DNA of 64,000 nt from Sphingobacteriales bacterium 16-39-50 (GCA_002257025.1 NCHA01000010.1:1-64000); one strand, 5' to 3'. Shown: positions 17,656-26,542, numbered from the stretch's first letter. Numbers and translations: made by a program. The notes: a model not told the origin generated them from the sequence alone.

Positions 17656-19755
17656 ATGAACAGTTTCAGAACAGAATTAGAAGATCCGATTGTACAAAAG
17701 GATATCATTGATCTAGAAAAGAAGATCAGGGAGTTTCGTGAAGGAAAGATCCATGATGAAAAATTTCGCAGCCTTCGATTGGCCCGCGGTATTTATGGTC
17801 AGCGACAGCCCGGAGTACAGATGATTCGGATCAAGCTTCCCTTCGGAAAGGTTAGCTTTAAGCAAATCCTGCGTATTGCTGATATTTCGGATGAATATGC
17901 CAGCAGTAATCTCCACTTAACTACCCGTCAGGATATTCAAATTCACTATGTGAGTCTGGATCGTACACCTGAATTATGGGCAAAACTGGAGCAGGATGAT
18001 ATTACACTTAGAGAGGCCTGTGGAAATACGGTGAGAAATGTTACCGCCTCTTCAACTGCCGGAATTGATCCGAATGAGCCCTTTGATGTTTCACCTTATG
18101 CTCATGCAACCTTTAAATATTTTCTGCGTAACCCAATCTGTCAGGAAATGGGTAGAAAATTCAAAATTGCATTTTCAGCCAGCGAAGCAGATTCTGCCTT
18201 TACTTATATTCACGATCTGGGTTTTATTCCAAAGGTTCAGGTAAAGGAAGGAAAAGAGATCCGCGGGTTTAAAGTTTTATTTGGAGGTGGACTTGGTGCT
18301 CAGCCTTCAATTGCCCATGCGATCAAAGATTTTCTTCATGAGGATGAATTGATCCCATATATTGAGGCTACCCTTCGCGTTTTTGACAGACATGGCGAGC
18401 GTACAAACAGGAATAAAGCAAGGATGAAGTTTCTGGTCGCTAAATTAGGACTTGAAGAAGTTTTAAGACTAATTGAAGCTGAGAAAGTAGCAATCCGTTT
18501 TAAGAAATTTGTTATTGACCGTGAAACAATTGCCTTACCTGAAATTCCTGAAATAATTTCTCTACCGGAAGCTCAGATCACTGATCAGTTTCAATACCAG
18601 CGCTGGCTGGATACCAATGTATTTGAGCAGAAGCAGGAAGGATTTTATGGTGTCTACATTAAGGTTACTACCGGAGACATTCCAACAGCCAAAGCCAGAA
18701 AGTTTATTTCAGCAATCAGCGGACTTGTAGCTGATGAAATTAGAATTACTATTAATCAGGGTTTGCTTTTAAAGTTTGCCAGAAAAGAGGCTTTACCGCT
18801 TCTGTTCGAACGTCTAAAGGAACTCGATTTTGTTAAGCCCGGATTTGATAGTGTGGGGGATGTAACCACCTGTCCGGGTACTGATACCTGTAATCTTGGA
18901 ATTTCAAACAGCACCGAATTAGCACGTGTTCTGGAAGATCTTATCTCTGATGAATACGATGAATTACTCGATAATCAGGATATTAAAATAAAGATCAGTG
19001 GTTGCATGAACAGTTGTGGCCAGCATGGGCTTGCTCAGATTGGCTTTCATGGGAGCTCCTTAAAAGCTGCCGGAAAAGTAGTCCCGGCTGCACAGGTTTT
19101 ATTAGGTGGTGGTACTTTGGGCGATGGTCTGGGCCGTGCTGCCGATAAAGTGATCAAAGTTCCGTCTAAAAGAACCAAGGATGTTGTCAGGTTTGTGCTT
19201 GATAATTACAAGAACAATAAACATGAAAATGAACTTTTCAATGAATATTATGACAGACTTGGGAAGGATCATTTTTATCAGCTTTTAAAACCGCTCGCCG
19301 ATCTCAGTACTCTTACACCTGATGAGTTTGTCGACTGGGGACATGAAGAGACTTTCGAAACAGCAATTGGTGTTGGAGAATGTGCGGGTGTGATGATCGA
19401 TCTGGTTTCAACCTTATTGCTTGAGGCTGAAGAGAAACTGCAATGGTCGGTTGAATCTTTTGATGCGAAAGCATACTCTGATTCAATCTATCATGCCTAC
19501 AGTGTATTCATTAGCAGTGCAAAAGCCATGTTGTTGGATAAAGGCATCAACAGTAGCACCCAAACCGGGATCATACGTGATTTTGACGAGCAATATAAAG
19601 AGAGCAGCATTCTTGCCGGACTTGGAAGTTTTAATGACCTGGTCCTGCAAATAAATAAAAATGAGCCATCAGCCGAGTTTGCTCAACATTACGTGGGTAC
19701 AACAGTTGATTTTATTAATAGAATTAAGAAAGAAAAGGAGGCGATTCAATCATGA
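17656..19755 (+). CDS. Siroheme-dependent nitrite/sulfite reductase with C-terminal HEPN-like extension
   Basis: Reduces sulfite to sulfide with six electrons. Both half-repeats of the sulfite/nitrite reductase fold are present, with IRLPFGKVSFKQILRIADISDEYASSNLHLTTRQDIQIHY-type substrate-domain patterns early. The 4Fe-4S/siroheme cysteines are complete: C406, C412, C450 and C454 (TCPGTDTC and GCMNSCGQHG). Given the sulfur cluster, sulfite is the likely substrate. No CysJ flavoprotein is nearby, so ferredoxin is the probable donor. At 699 residues it is about 120 longer than usual; the helical tail (about 570-699, LLLEAEEKLQWSVESF ... HAYSVFISSAKAMLLDKG) resembles a HEPN-type helical domain. 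Its stop overlaps the next start by ATGA. Confidence 0.92.
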   Translation: MNSFRTELEDPIVQKDIIDLEKKIREFREGKIHDEKFRSLRLARGIYGQRQPGVQMIRIKLPFGKVSFKQILRIADISDEYASSNLHLTTRQDIQIHYVSLDRTPELWAKLEQDDITLREACGNTVRNVTASSTAGIDPNEPFDVSPYAHATFKYFLRNPICQEMGRKFKIAFSASEADSAFTYIHDLGFIPKVQVKEGKEIRGFKVLFGGGLGAQPSIAHAIKDFLHEDELIPYIEATLRVFDRHGERTNRNKARMKFLVAKLGLEEVLRLIEAEKVAIRFKKFVIDRETIALPEIPEIISLPEAQITDQFQYQRWLDTNVFEQKQEGFYGVYIKVTTGDIPTAKARKFISAISGLVADEIRITINQGLLLKFARKEALPLLFERLKELDFVKPGFDSVGDVTTCPGTDTCNLGISNSTELARVLEDLISDEYDELLDNQDIKIKISGCMNSCGQHGLAQIGFHGSSLKAAGKVVPAAQVLLGGGTLGDGLGRAADKVIKVPSKRTKDVVRFVLDNYKNNKHENELFNEYYDRLGKDHFYQLLKPLADLSTLTPDEFVDWGHEETFETAIGVGECAGVMIDLVSTLLLEAEEKLQWSVESFDAKAYSDSIYHAYSVFISSAKAMLLDKGINSSTQTGIIRDFDEQYKESSILAGLGSFNDLVLQINKNEPSAEFAQHYVGTTVDFINRIKKEKEAIQS

Positions 19756-20543
19756 TACAGACTCAGGTAAAAAATATAATTAAAGAACCACGGATTACGC
19801 TGGTTGGCGCAGGTCCGGGTGATGCAGAACTGATTACTCTGAAAGGAGTACGTATTCTGAAGTCTGCAGATGTAGTTTTGTATGATGCATTGGTGAACAG
19901 CGAATTGCTTGATTTTGCACCTGAAAGTGCAATAAAAGTATATGTAGGTAAACGTTCAGGCGATCATTCCTATTCACAGCAAGCGGTGAATAAGCTGATG
20001 ATTGATTATGCATTAAACTACGGTCACGTAGTTCGTCTTAAAGGTGGAGATCCATTCGTTTTCGGACGTGGTTTTGAGGAGTTGGAAATGGCAGCATCCT
20101 ACAGCATTCAAACAGAAGTTGTACCTGGAATTTCAAGTAGTATATCTGTGCCGGCGCTTCAGGGAATACCGGTTACTCATCGTGGTGCAAGTGAAAGTTT
20201 TTGGGTAGTTACCGGGACGACCAGTTCAGGAGAGATTTCTAAAGATCTTTATACTGCAGCTAAAACAGACGCAACAATTGTCGTTCTGATGGGAGTTAAG
20301 AAATTAAAGGAGATTGCTGAAATATTTGTTTCAGAAGGCAAAAGCAGGCTTCCGGCAGCAGTTATTCAGAACGGATCAATGGACAATGAGAAAGTAGTTG
20401 TGGCTACTGCGGGAACGATTTTTGAAACTGCTCAGGATCATAAAATTGACTCTCCTGCTTTAATTATCTTCGGTGAAGTTGTAGGCTTACATTCAAAATT
20501 TCAGCCAATTAAGGCATTCTATGAGCTTTCAGAGCAAGAATAG
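19752..20543 (+). CDS. cobA: Uroporphyrinogen-III C-methyltransferase (SUMT)
   Basis: Adds two methyl groups from SAM to uroporphyrinogen III, giving precorrin-2, the precursor of siroheme for the sulfite reductase upstream. Residues 16-25 (TLVGAGPGDA) carry the N-terminal SAM-methylase glycine motif; VVRLKGGDPFVFGRG and VVPGISSSISVPALQGIPVTHRG are diagnostic SUMT blocks. At 263 residues it is the stand-alone form, without the CysG reductase domain, which is supplied by the next gene. It overlaps sulfite reductase by 4 bases and the following gene by 23, so translation is probably coupled. Confidence 0.96.
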   Translation: MIQTQVKNIIKEPRITLVGAGPGDAELITLKGVRILKSADVVLYDALVNSELLDFAPESAIKVYVGKRSGDHSYSQQAVNKLMIDYALNYGHVVRLKGGDPFVFGRGFEELEMAASYSIQTEVVPGISSSISVPALQGIPVTHRGASESFWVVTGTTSSGEISKDLYTAAKTDATIVVLMGVKKLKEIAEIFVSEGKSRLPAAVIQNGSMDNEKVVVATAGTIFETAQDHKIDSPALIIFGEVVGLHSKFQPIKAFYELSEQE

Positions 20544-22020
20544 CATTGAAGTAAAAAAGGAGGGGAATCAACTTTTTCCGGTATTCCTTAAGCTTAATCA
20601 GCTTAAGGTTTTGCTGGTTGGGGGTGGAAATATCGGACTTGAAAAATTGCAGGCCGTATTATCAAACAGTCCTGAAGCTAGGATTAATATTGTTTCTGAT
20701 ACCTTCCTGCCAGCACTTTTAGATTTTGTTGCAGCTTATCCTGAAGTGAAACTTTTTCACAGGAAGTTTGAATCAAATGACCTGCTCGGGCATGATCTTG
20801 TTATCCTGGCAACCGGTGACAATACTTTAAATGCAGAGATCAGAAGCATGGCACGTGAGCTGAATTTACTCATTAATGTGGCAGATAAACCCGAACTCTG
20901 TGATTTTTACCTTGGCTCAATTGTAAAAAAGGGGGATCTTAAAATTGGGATTTCGACCAATGGAAAATCGCCAACTATTGCCAAAAGACTGAAAGAACTT
21001 TTTCAGGAGAACCTGCCTGATGAGCTGGATCTTTCCCTTCAGCAAATGAATGCCTTAAGAAATACACTCAATGGTGATTTTGCACATAAGGTGAAAGAGT
21101 TGAACAAGGCAACTGCGATCCTGGTCACTCCGGCAGCTGAGCAGGTGGCCAGCCGTAGAATGCGTTGGGCAATTTGGGGTGCAGGTTTTTTAAGTATACT
21201 TTTGATTTTCGGACTTTTTTGGTTTAATGATCCGGCATTCCGAAATTATGTGGAAGGGATTCATCCCACTTTCTATTATTTCCTGATTGCCGGATTTATT
21301 TTTGCGATGATTGACGGAGCAATAGGAATGTCCTATGGTGTTACTTCCACAACTTTTTCTTTGTCGATGGGTATTCCACCGGCATCAGCAAGTACCGCAG
21401 TTCATGTTTCAGAGATCCTGAGCAATGGCATTGCCGGCTGGATGCATTTCAGAATGAAAAACGTGAATATGCGTTTGTTTTGGTTATTGCTTATCCCGGG
21501 TGTGATCGGTGCAGTACTCGGTGCGGTCTTGCTTTCATCCCTAGAGCATTATAGTTATATAACCAAGCCTATCGTTTCATTATATACTTTAGTTCTAGGG
21601 ATAGTAATCCTGCTTAAGGCAGTTAAGATAAATCGTAAAAAAGTCGGTGCTAAAATTAAAAATATTCGTTTTCTGGGTTTTGGAGGCGGTTTTATTGATG
21701 CGGTTGGCGGCGGTGGCTGGGGGTCGATTGTTTTGTCATCCCTTATTGCAGGCGGACGAAATGCCCGTTATGCCCTGGGAACGGTAAAACTTTCGAGATT
21801 CTTCATTGCATTGATGAGTTCTCTGGCATTTATTACGATGCTTAATAATGTATACTGGGATGCTGTTTTGGGTCTGGTTATCGGCAGCGCGATTGCATCG
21901 CCTATCGCTGCCCGTTTGTCTAATAAAATTTCGGTCAAAGCAATCATGATTGCGGTAAGTATAATTGTTATTATAGTGAGTCTTAAAACAATTATCACTA
22001 ACCTGATTAATTTTATTTAA
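20521..22020 (+). CDS. Fusion: siroheme synthase dehydrogenase/ferrochelatase domain + TauE/SafE-type anion permease
   Basis: A 499-residue two-part protein. Residues about 14-195 match the CysG/Met8 N-terminal module: NAD-binding VLLVGGGNIGLEKLQ (31-45), DLVILATGDN, INVADKPELCDFYLGSIVKKGDLKIGISTNGKSP. This oxidises precorrin-2 and inserts iron. Residues about 215-499 are eight or so membrane helices of the TauE/SafE (TSUP, DUF81) family, with GAIGMSYGVTSTTFSLSMGIPPASAS and GGGFIDAVGGGGWGSIV as the paired conserved repeats. Family members export sulfite or related anions or import sulfate. The fusion joins cofactor synthesis with sulfur anion transport in one polypeptide. The start overlaps cobA. 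Confidence 0.92.
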   Translation: MSFQSKNSIEVKKEGNQLFPVFLKLNQLKVLLVGGGNIGLEKLQAVLSNSPEARINIVSDTFLPALLDFVAAYPEVKLFHRKFESNDLLGHDLVILATGDNTLNAEIRSMARELNLLINVADKPELCDFYLGSIVKKGDLKIGISTNGKSPTIAKRLKELFQENLPDELDLSLQQMNALRNTLNGDFAHKVKELNKATAILVTPAAEQVASRRMRWAIWGAGFLSILLIFGLFWFNDPAFRNYVEGIHPTFYYFLIAGFIFAMIDGAIGMSYGVTSTTFSLSMGIPPASASTAVHVSEILSNGIAGWMHFRMKNVNMRLFWLLLIPGVIGAVLGAVLLSSLEHYSYITKPIVSLYTLVLGIVILLKAVKINRKKVGAKIKNIRFLGFGGGFIDAVGGGGWGSIVLSSLIAGGRNARYALGTVKLSRFFIALMSSLAFITMLNNVYWDAVLGLVIGSAIASPIAARLSNKISVKAIMIAVSIIVIIVSLKTIITNLINFI

Positions 22021-22025
22021 TTAAG

Positions 22026-22033
22026 TATTTTTG
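22026..22033 (+). promoter_or_regulatory. Putative -7 box for metZ
   Basis: TATTTTTG fits TAnnTTTG and lies 18 bases before the chosen metZ ATG, just after the previous stop codon. It suggests an internal promoter that would let the metZ-cys genes bypass the upstream attenuator. The alternative TTG start at 22031 falls inside this motif. Confidence 0.5.
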
Positions 22034-22051
22034 CCGAAATCCTACAAAACA

Positions 22052-23221
22052 ATGAAAGAAAAATCCAAGCTCATACGAACCCAGGCAGCACGTACCTCAA
22101 ACAAAGAACATTCTGTGCCGCTCTACCTGACTTCAAGTTTTGTGTTCGATAATGCAGAGCATGGAAGAGCTATGTTTGCTGATGAAATAGAGGGAAATAT
22201 TTATTCACGTTATTCTAACCCAAATACCACAGAATTCATAGACAAAGTGCGTGATTTTGAAGGTGCTGAAGCCGGATTGGCTTTTTCATCAGGAATGGCG
22301 GCCGTATTTGCTTCGATTGCTGGTTTGCTTCGCAGTGGAGATCATATCGTTGCCTTTCGTTCAATATTTGGTTCCACCCATCAGTTATTTACTCAATTAC
22401 TGCCGCGCTGGGGGATTACCACAACGTATGTCGACGCATCAAAGCCGGAAGATTTTGAGCCTGCATTGCGCCCTGAAACAAAAATGGTATTTCTTGAAAC
22501 ACCTTCTAACCCCGGACTTGAACTGGTTGATCTGGAATGGCTGGGGAAGCTAAAACAAAAGCATAATTTCATCTTAAACGTGGATAATTGTTTTGCCACC
22601 CCCTATCTGCAAAAGCCCATTGAGTATGGTGCTGATCTGGTAAGTCATTCGGCGACCAAATATATGGACGGACAAGGAAGGGTTCTTGGGGGAGTGGTAG
22701 TTGGTCGTAAAGATCTCTTGAAAGAGCTGATGTTCTTTATCCGTCATACAGGCCCTGCGATGTCGGCTTTTAACGCATGGACTATTTCAAAAAGTCTTGA
22801 AACTCTTCCCGTAAGGATGGACAGGCATTGTAGTAATGCATTGAAAGTCGCAGAAACCCTTGAAAAGCACCCTGAAGTGGAAGTGGTAAGATATCCTCAC
22901 CTGCCTTCCCACCCGCAATATGAACTGGCTAAACGTCAGATGAAGCAGGGTGGTGGTATTGTTACTTTTATAGTTAAAGGAGGCTTTGAACGTGGAAAGC
23001 GCTTTATGGATGCATTGAAGATGATCCTGTTATCACCCAATCTCGGAGATACCCGTTCAATTGCGACCCATCCGGCCTCAACAACCCATTCTAAATTAAG
23101 TGATGCAGAGCGTGCACAGATTGGAATCTTCCCTGGCAGCATCAGGATATCTGTCGGTTTGGAGGATATTGATGATATCCTTGAGGATCTGACACAGGCG
23201 CTCGATAACTCGAAAAATTAA
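22052..23221 (+). CDS. metZ: O-succinylhomoserine sulfhydrylase (Cys/Met metabolism PLP enzyme)
   Basis: Condenses activated homoserine with sulfide to give homocysteine, using pyridoxal phosphate. The 389 residues show the cystathionine gamma-synthase family blocks: YSRYSNPNTTEF, LAFSSGMAA, FLETPSNPGLELVDL, and the PLP lysine K203 in HSATKYMDGQGRVLGG. The GQGRVLGG context is typical of MetZ. ATG at 22052 is preferred over a TTG 21 bases upstream that overlaps the -7 box. Its place directly after sulfite reductase genes supports direct sulfhydrylation. Cystathionine gamma-synthase or O-acetylhomoserine specificity cannot be fully excluded. Confidence 0.9.
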   Translation: MKEKSKLIRTQAARTSNKEHSVPLYLTSSFVFDNAEHGRAMFADEIEGNIYSRYSNPNTTEFIDKVRDFEGAEAGLAFSSGMAAVFASIAGLLRSGDHIVAFRSIFGSTHQLFTQLLPRWGITTTYVDASKPEDFEPALRPETKMVFLETPSNPGLELVDLEWLGKLKQKHNFILNVDNCFATPYLQKPIEYGADLVSHSATKYMDGQGRVLGGVVVGRKDLLKELMFFIRHTGPAMSAFNAWTISKSLETLPVRMDRHCSNALKVAETLEKHPEVEVVRYPHLPSHPQYELAKRQMKQGGGIVTFIVKGGFERGKRFMDALKMILLSPNLGDTRSIATHPASTTHSKLSDAERAQIGIFPGSIRISVGLEDIDDILEDLTQALDNSKN

Positions 23222-23227
23222 AATATA

Positions 23228-23926
23228 ATGAACAGTTCGGAAAAAATACTTCAGGAGATCAAAGGTTTAGGGATTGAACAATCGCTGGAATATCTGGTGA
23301 AGACTTTTCCGGGAGAAGTGATTTTTTCAACGAGTTTTGGATGGGAAGATCAGGTGATTTCGCACATAATATTTAAAAATAATCTCCCGATAAAAGTATT
23401 TACACTTGAAACAGGTAGATTATTTCCTGAGACTTATTATGTCTGGAACCGGACACTTGAGATGTATGAGAAGCCAATTCATGCTTATTATCCCGATACG
23501 GCAGCAGTAGAAAAACTGGTTAGTTTAAAAGGCCCCAGCAGTTTTTATGAATCTGTTGAAAACCGTAAAGAATGTTGCGGGATCAGGAAGATCGAACCTT
23601 TGAAACGTGCCCTTGCCGGAAATTCCTGCTGGATCACGGGTATACGGGCTGAGCAATCGCTGAACAGGGAGCATATGGATCCTGTTGAATGGGATGAAGC
23701 AAATCAGATCCTTAAATTCCATCCTATTTTCGATTGGACACTGGATCAGGTTAAAGCATACATCCGCGAAAACAATATTCCTTATAACCCATTACACGAC
23801 AAGGGTTTCCCGAGTATTGGATGTGCTCCATGTACCCGGGCGGTTAAAGAGGGGGAAGATTTCAGGGCTGGTCGCTGGTGGTGGGAAGATCAGGATAAAA
23901 AGGAATGTGGTTTACATTCTTCCTAA
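23228..23926 (+). CDS. cysH: Fe-S type APS/PAPS reductase
   Basis: Reduces adenylyl-sulfate (or PAPS) to sulfite with thioredoxin. Of 232 residues, the PP-loop-like region is at 31-41 (VIFSTSFGWED). The cysteine pairs CC (116-117) and CxxC (199-202) are the 4Fe-4S ligands found in APS reductases and in the Fe-S branch of CysH. The catalytic C227 lies in ECGLH at the C-terminus. PAPS-only enzymes lack the CC/CxxC ligands, and no APS kinase (cysC) is seen here, so APS is the likely substrate. It begins 7 bases after metZ and is followed 50 bases later by cysD. Confidence 0.95.
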   Translation: MNSSEKILQEIKGLGIEQSLEYLVKTFPGEVIFSTSFGWEDQVISHIIFKNNLPIKVFTLETGRLFPETYYVWNRTLEMYEKPIHAYYPDTAAVEKLVSLKGPSSFYESVENRKECCGIRKIEPLKRALAGNSCWITGIRAEQSLNREHMDPVEWDEANQILKFHPIFDWTLDQVKAYIRENNIPYNPLHDKGFPSIGCAPCTRAVKEGEDFRAGRWWWEDQDKKECGLHSS

Positions 23927-23976
23927 GCAAGATGAATCAAATTTTTACGCATTATAATGCGATTTTATAATATAAC

Positions 23977-24882
23977 ATGAATAAACAGGACACAACTTAT
24001 TTAGACCAGCTAGAAGCCGAAGCAATATATATATTGCGTGAAGTTGCCGGCCAGTTTGAAAAACCCGCTCTTTTATTTTCTGGCGGAAAAGACTCGATAA
24101 CACTTGTCAGACTTGCCGAAAAAGCATTCAGACCTGGAAAATTTCCCTTTCCACTGGTGCATATAGATACCGGACATAACTTCCCGGAGACGATTACTTA
24201 TCGCGATAATATGATATCAAGGATTGGAGAGAAACTGATTGTAGGTTATGTTCAGGATTCAATTGATCAGGGAAAGGTAATTGAACAAACAGGAAAAAAT
24301 GCGAGCAGAAATGCCCTGCAGACAGTCACTTTGCTGGACACCATTGCCGAAAATAAGTTTGATGCCTGTATAGGCGGTGCCCGCAGAGATGAGGAAAAGG
24401 CCCGTGCCAAAGAGAGAATATTTTCAGTTCGTGATGAATTTGGACAATGGGATCCGAAACGTCAGCGGCCGGAACTATGGAATATTTATAATGGCAGAAT
24501 CCATAAAGGAGAAAATGTCAGGGTATTCCCGATCAGTAACTGGACTGAGCTGGATGTCTGGAATTATATCCGCCGGGAAAAAATTGAACTGCCATCGATC
24601 TATTTTGCACATGAGCGTGAGGTTATTACCCGAAATGGTCAGTTAATGGCTGCTGCTGAGTTCCTGAACATGGATCATGAGGATCATATAGAACTTAAGA
24701 ATGTCCGTTTCAGAACGGTAGGGGATATGACCTGTACTGCAGCTGTTGAGTCGCATGCTGATCAGATCGATGATATCATTGAAGAGATCAAATTTTCAAA
24801 AATTAGTGAACGAGGCGCCAGAATGGATGATAAAGTATCCGAGGCTGCTATGGAAGACCGTAAGAAGGGGGGATATTTTTAA
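23977..24882 (+). CDS. cysD: Sulfate adenylyltransferase subunit 2
   Basis: Adenylylates sulfate with ATP to APS, driven by GTP hydrolysis in CysN. The PP-loop SGGKDSITLVRLAEKA lies near residues 32-47, and downstream blocks HIDTGHNFPE, GGARRDEEKARAKERIFS and FPISNWTELDVWNYI are diagnostic of CysD. The 301 residues match the family. It ends with the conserved MEDRKKGGYF tail; cysN follows after one base, so they are co-translated. Confidence 0.98.
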   Translation: MNKQDTTYLDQLEAEAIYILREVAGQFEKPALLFSGGKDSITLVRLAEKAFRPGKFPFPLVHIDTGHNFPETITYRDNMISRIGEKLIVGYVQDSIDQGKVIEQTGKNASRNALQTVTLLDTIAENKFDACIGGARRDEEKARAKERIFSVRDEFGQWDPKRQRPELWNIYNGRIHKGENVRVFPISNWTELDVWNYIRREKIELPSIYFAHEREVITRNGQLMAAAEFLNMDHEDHIELKNVRFRTVGDMTCTAAVESHADQIDDIIEEIKFSKISERGARMDDKVSEAAMEDRKKGGYF

Positions 24883-24883
24883 T

Positions 24884-26137
24884 ATGGATTTACTAAAATT
24901 TTTTACAGCCGGAAGTGTTGACGACGGAAAGAGTACATTAATTGGCCGTCTTCTTTATGATAGTGAGTCAATCCTCGCCGATCAGCTTGAAGCATTGCAA
25001 CAGTCAAACCGTAAGAATGATGACGGGACAATTGACCTTGCAATTTTAACAGATGGTTTGAAAGCTGAGCGTGAGCAGGGAATTACCATTGACGTGGCCT
25101 ATAAATATTTTCAGACAGACAGAAGGAAGTTTATCATTGCTGATACTCCGGGACATATCCAGTATACCCGTAATATGGTTACCGGAGCATCTAATTCCGA
25201 CCTGGCGATTATTCTTGTGGATGCGCGTAATGGTGTGGTGGAGCAAACTATCAGACATTCTTTTTTGGTTTCCCTTCTTGAGCTTAAGCACGTGGTTGTG
25301 TGTATCAATAAGATGGATATGGTGGCTTACAGTGAGGATGTTTTCAATTCGATCAGGGAGGCTTATGCTGCCATTGCAGAAAAACTTAATCTGAAGGAGG
25401 TAACTTATATTCCGGTTAGCGCGCTTAAAGGAGATAATATTGTTAATAAATCAGATAAAATGTCCTGGTATGATGGGAAAAGCTTACTCGATCATCTCGA
25501 AACCATCGAGGTAAATGAAGCAGTGCTTTCACATCAGGCTCGCATGCCTGTACAATGGGTGATCAGGCCCCAGACTGACGAGCTTCATGATTATCGCGGG
25601 TATGCCGGTCGTATTTTAAGTGGAAGTTTTCATGTGAATGATAAGATTACAGTTCTTCCATCCGGAATCCGTTCAGAGATCAGTAAAATTGAAACTAATT
25701 TTACTGAGCAGGGTGAGGCTGAGTCCGGAATGTCTGTAACCCTTCACCTTAAGGATAATATAGATATTGGCCGTGGTGATATTTTGGTTAATACTTCTCA
25801 TGAGCCTCTGGTTGCTCAGGAAATTGAGGCAGATTTATGCTGGATGGACACTCGTCCGCTGGATTCGTCTATCATGTACCTGATTCAGCATAACAGTAAG
25901 GTTACTAAATGTAAGATTCGGGAAATCCTTCACAAGGTCAATATAAATACTCTTGAAAAGATAGAAACTGATACTTTTCAATTAAATGATATCGGCCGTA
26001 TCGTGCTTAAAACTGCTGAGCCTCTTGCATTTGATCTTTATCAGGAGAATAAATTGAATGGAGGTGCAATTCTGATTGATCCGCGTACAAACCTGACTGT
26101 TGGAGCTTTGATGTTCCGCGCTAACGCAGGATACTGA
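24884..26137 (+). CDS. cysN: Sulfate adenylyltransferase subunit 1 (GTPase)
   Basis: EF-Tu-like GTPase that powers CysD. Starting at ATG 24884, one base after cysD, it has 417 residues: P-loop GSVDDGKST at 10-18, switch region REQGITIDVAYKYF, DTPGHIQYTRNM, and NKMD for guanine. Beta-barrel domains II/III follow from about residue 215 (PVQWVIRPQTDELHDYRGYAGRI). A longer frame opens upstream inside cysD, but the start used here gives the conserved N-terminus. It lacks the C-terminal CysC kinase domain found fused in some bacteria, consistent with direct APS reduction. Last gene of the sulfur run. Confidence 0.97.
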   Translation: MDLLKFFTAGSVDDGKSTLIGRLLYDSESILADQLEALQQSNRKNDDGTIDLAILTDGLKAEREQGITIDVAYKYFQTDRRKFIIADTPGHIQYTRNMVTGASNSDLAIILVDARNGVVEQTIRHSFLVSLLELKHVVVCINKMDMVAYSEDVFNSIREAYAAIAEKLNLKEVTYIPVSALKGDNIVNKSDKMSWYDGKSLLDHLETIEVNEAVLSHQARMPVQWVIRPQTDELHDYRGYAGRILSGSFHVNDKITVLPSGIRSEISKIETNFTEQGEAESGMSVTLHLKDNIDIGRGDILVNTSHEPLVAQEIEADLCWMDTRPLDSSIMYLIQHNSKVTKCKIREILHKVNINTLEKIETDTFQLNDIGRIVLKTAEPLAFDLYQENKLNGGAILIDPRTNLTVGALMFRANAGY

Positions 26138-26518
26138 TGTCATGTCATTAATACTGTGACGGATCTTGCATTAATTCAAACATTTTAGATCAGGTTAATG
26201 CTCTGTCTATCGGGCTAAAGCCCAATGTAATTTTTCGCACCTGTTGGAGGATGTTGGGCTGAAGCCCTAAAACGAAAGATCGCGTTAAGCTCCAGCTAAA
26301 GCTGGAGCCTGTTGAGCAACGGTACTTTGTATTGTCATAAATAACTTTGTCGGATCGCTCGATAGCCCGGTGCTTTAGCGCCAGGTAGGAGTCAGTTTTC
26401 AGACCGGGCCCGTCCGAACGGTGTTCATCCGGGCGGGCTTCAGCCCAAAACTTTATACTTCAATTTATTCCTGACATAACACTGGTTCTTTCAGATTGGA
26501 TATGCCTTGCAAAATCCC
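26138..26518. repeat. Gap filled with GGGCTNAAGCCC-type palindromes
   Basis: No coding frame. Several hairpin words sit in a row: GGGCTAAAGCCC (26212-26223), GGGCTGAAGCCC (26256-26267), which can also pair with the first, GCTCCAGCTAAAGCTGGAGC (26289-26308), a GGTGC/GCGCC hairpin near 26369-26382, and GGGCTTCAGCCC (26435-26446). The shared core around CTAAAG/CTTTAG/CTTCAG marks them as one dispersed palindrome family. They may also terminate the cys transcript. Confidence 0.7.
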
Positions 26519-26526
26519 TAACTTTG
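26519..26526 (+). promoter_or_regulatory. Putative -7 box for the OsmC gene
   Basis: TAACTTTG fits TAnnTTTG, 17 bases before the GTG start of the OsmC-family gene. Confidence 0.5.
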
Positions 26527-26542
26527 TTAAAAATATAAAGCA

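Noticed and set aside
22031..22051. TTG start for metZ
   Set aside because: It overlaps the putative -7 promoter box; ATG 22052 gives the normal family length.
24746..24883. Longer cysN start inside cysD
   Set aside because: The added residues are an out-of-frame reading of cysD; ATG 24884 gives the conserved N-terminus.
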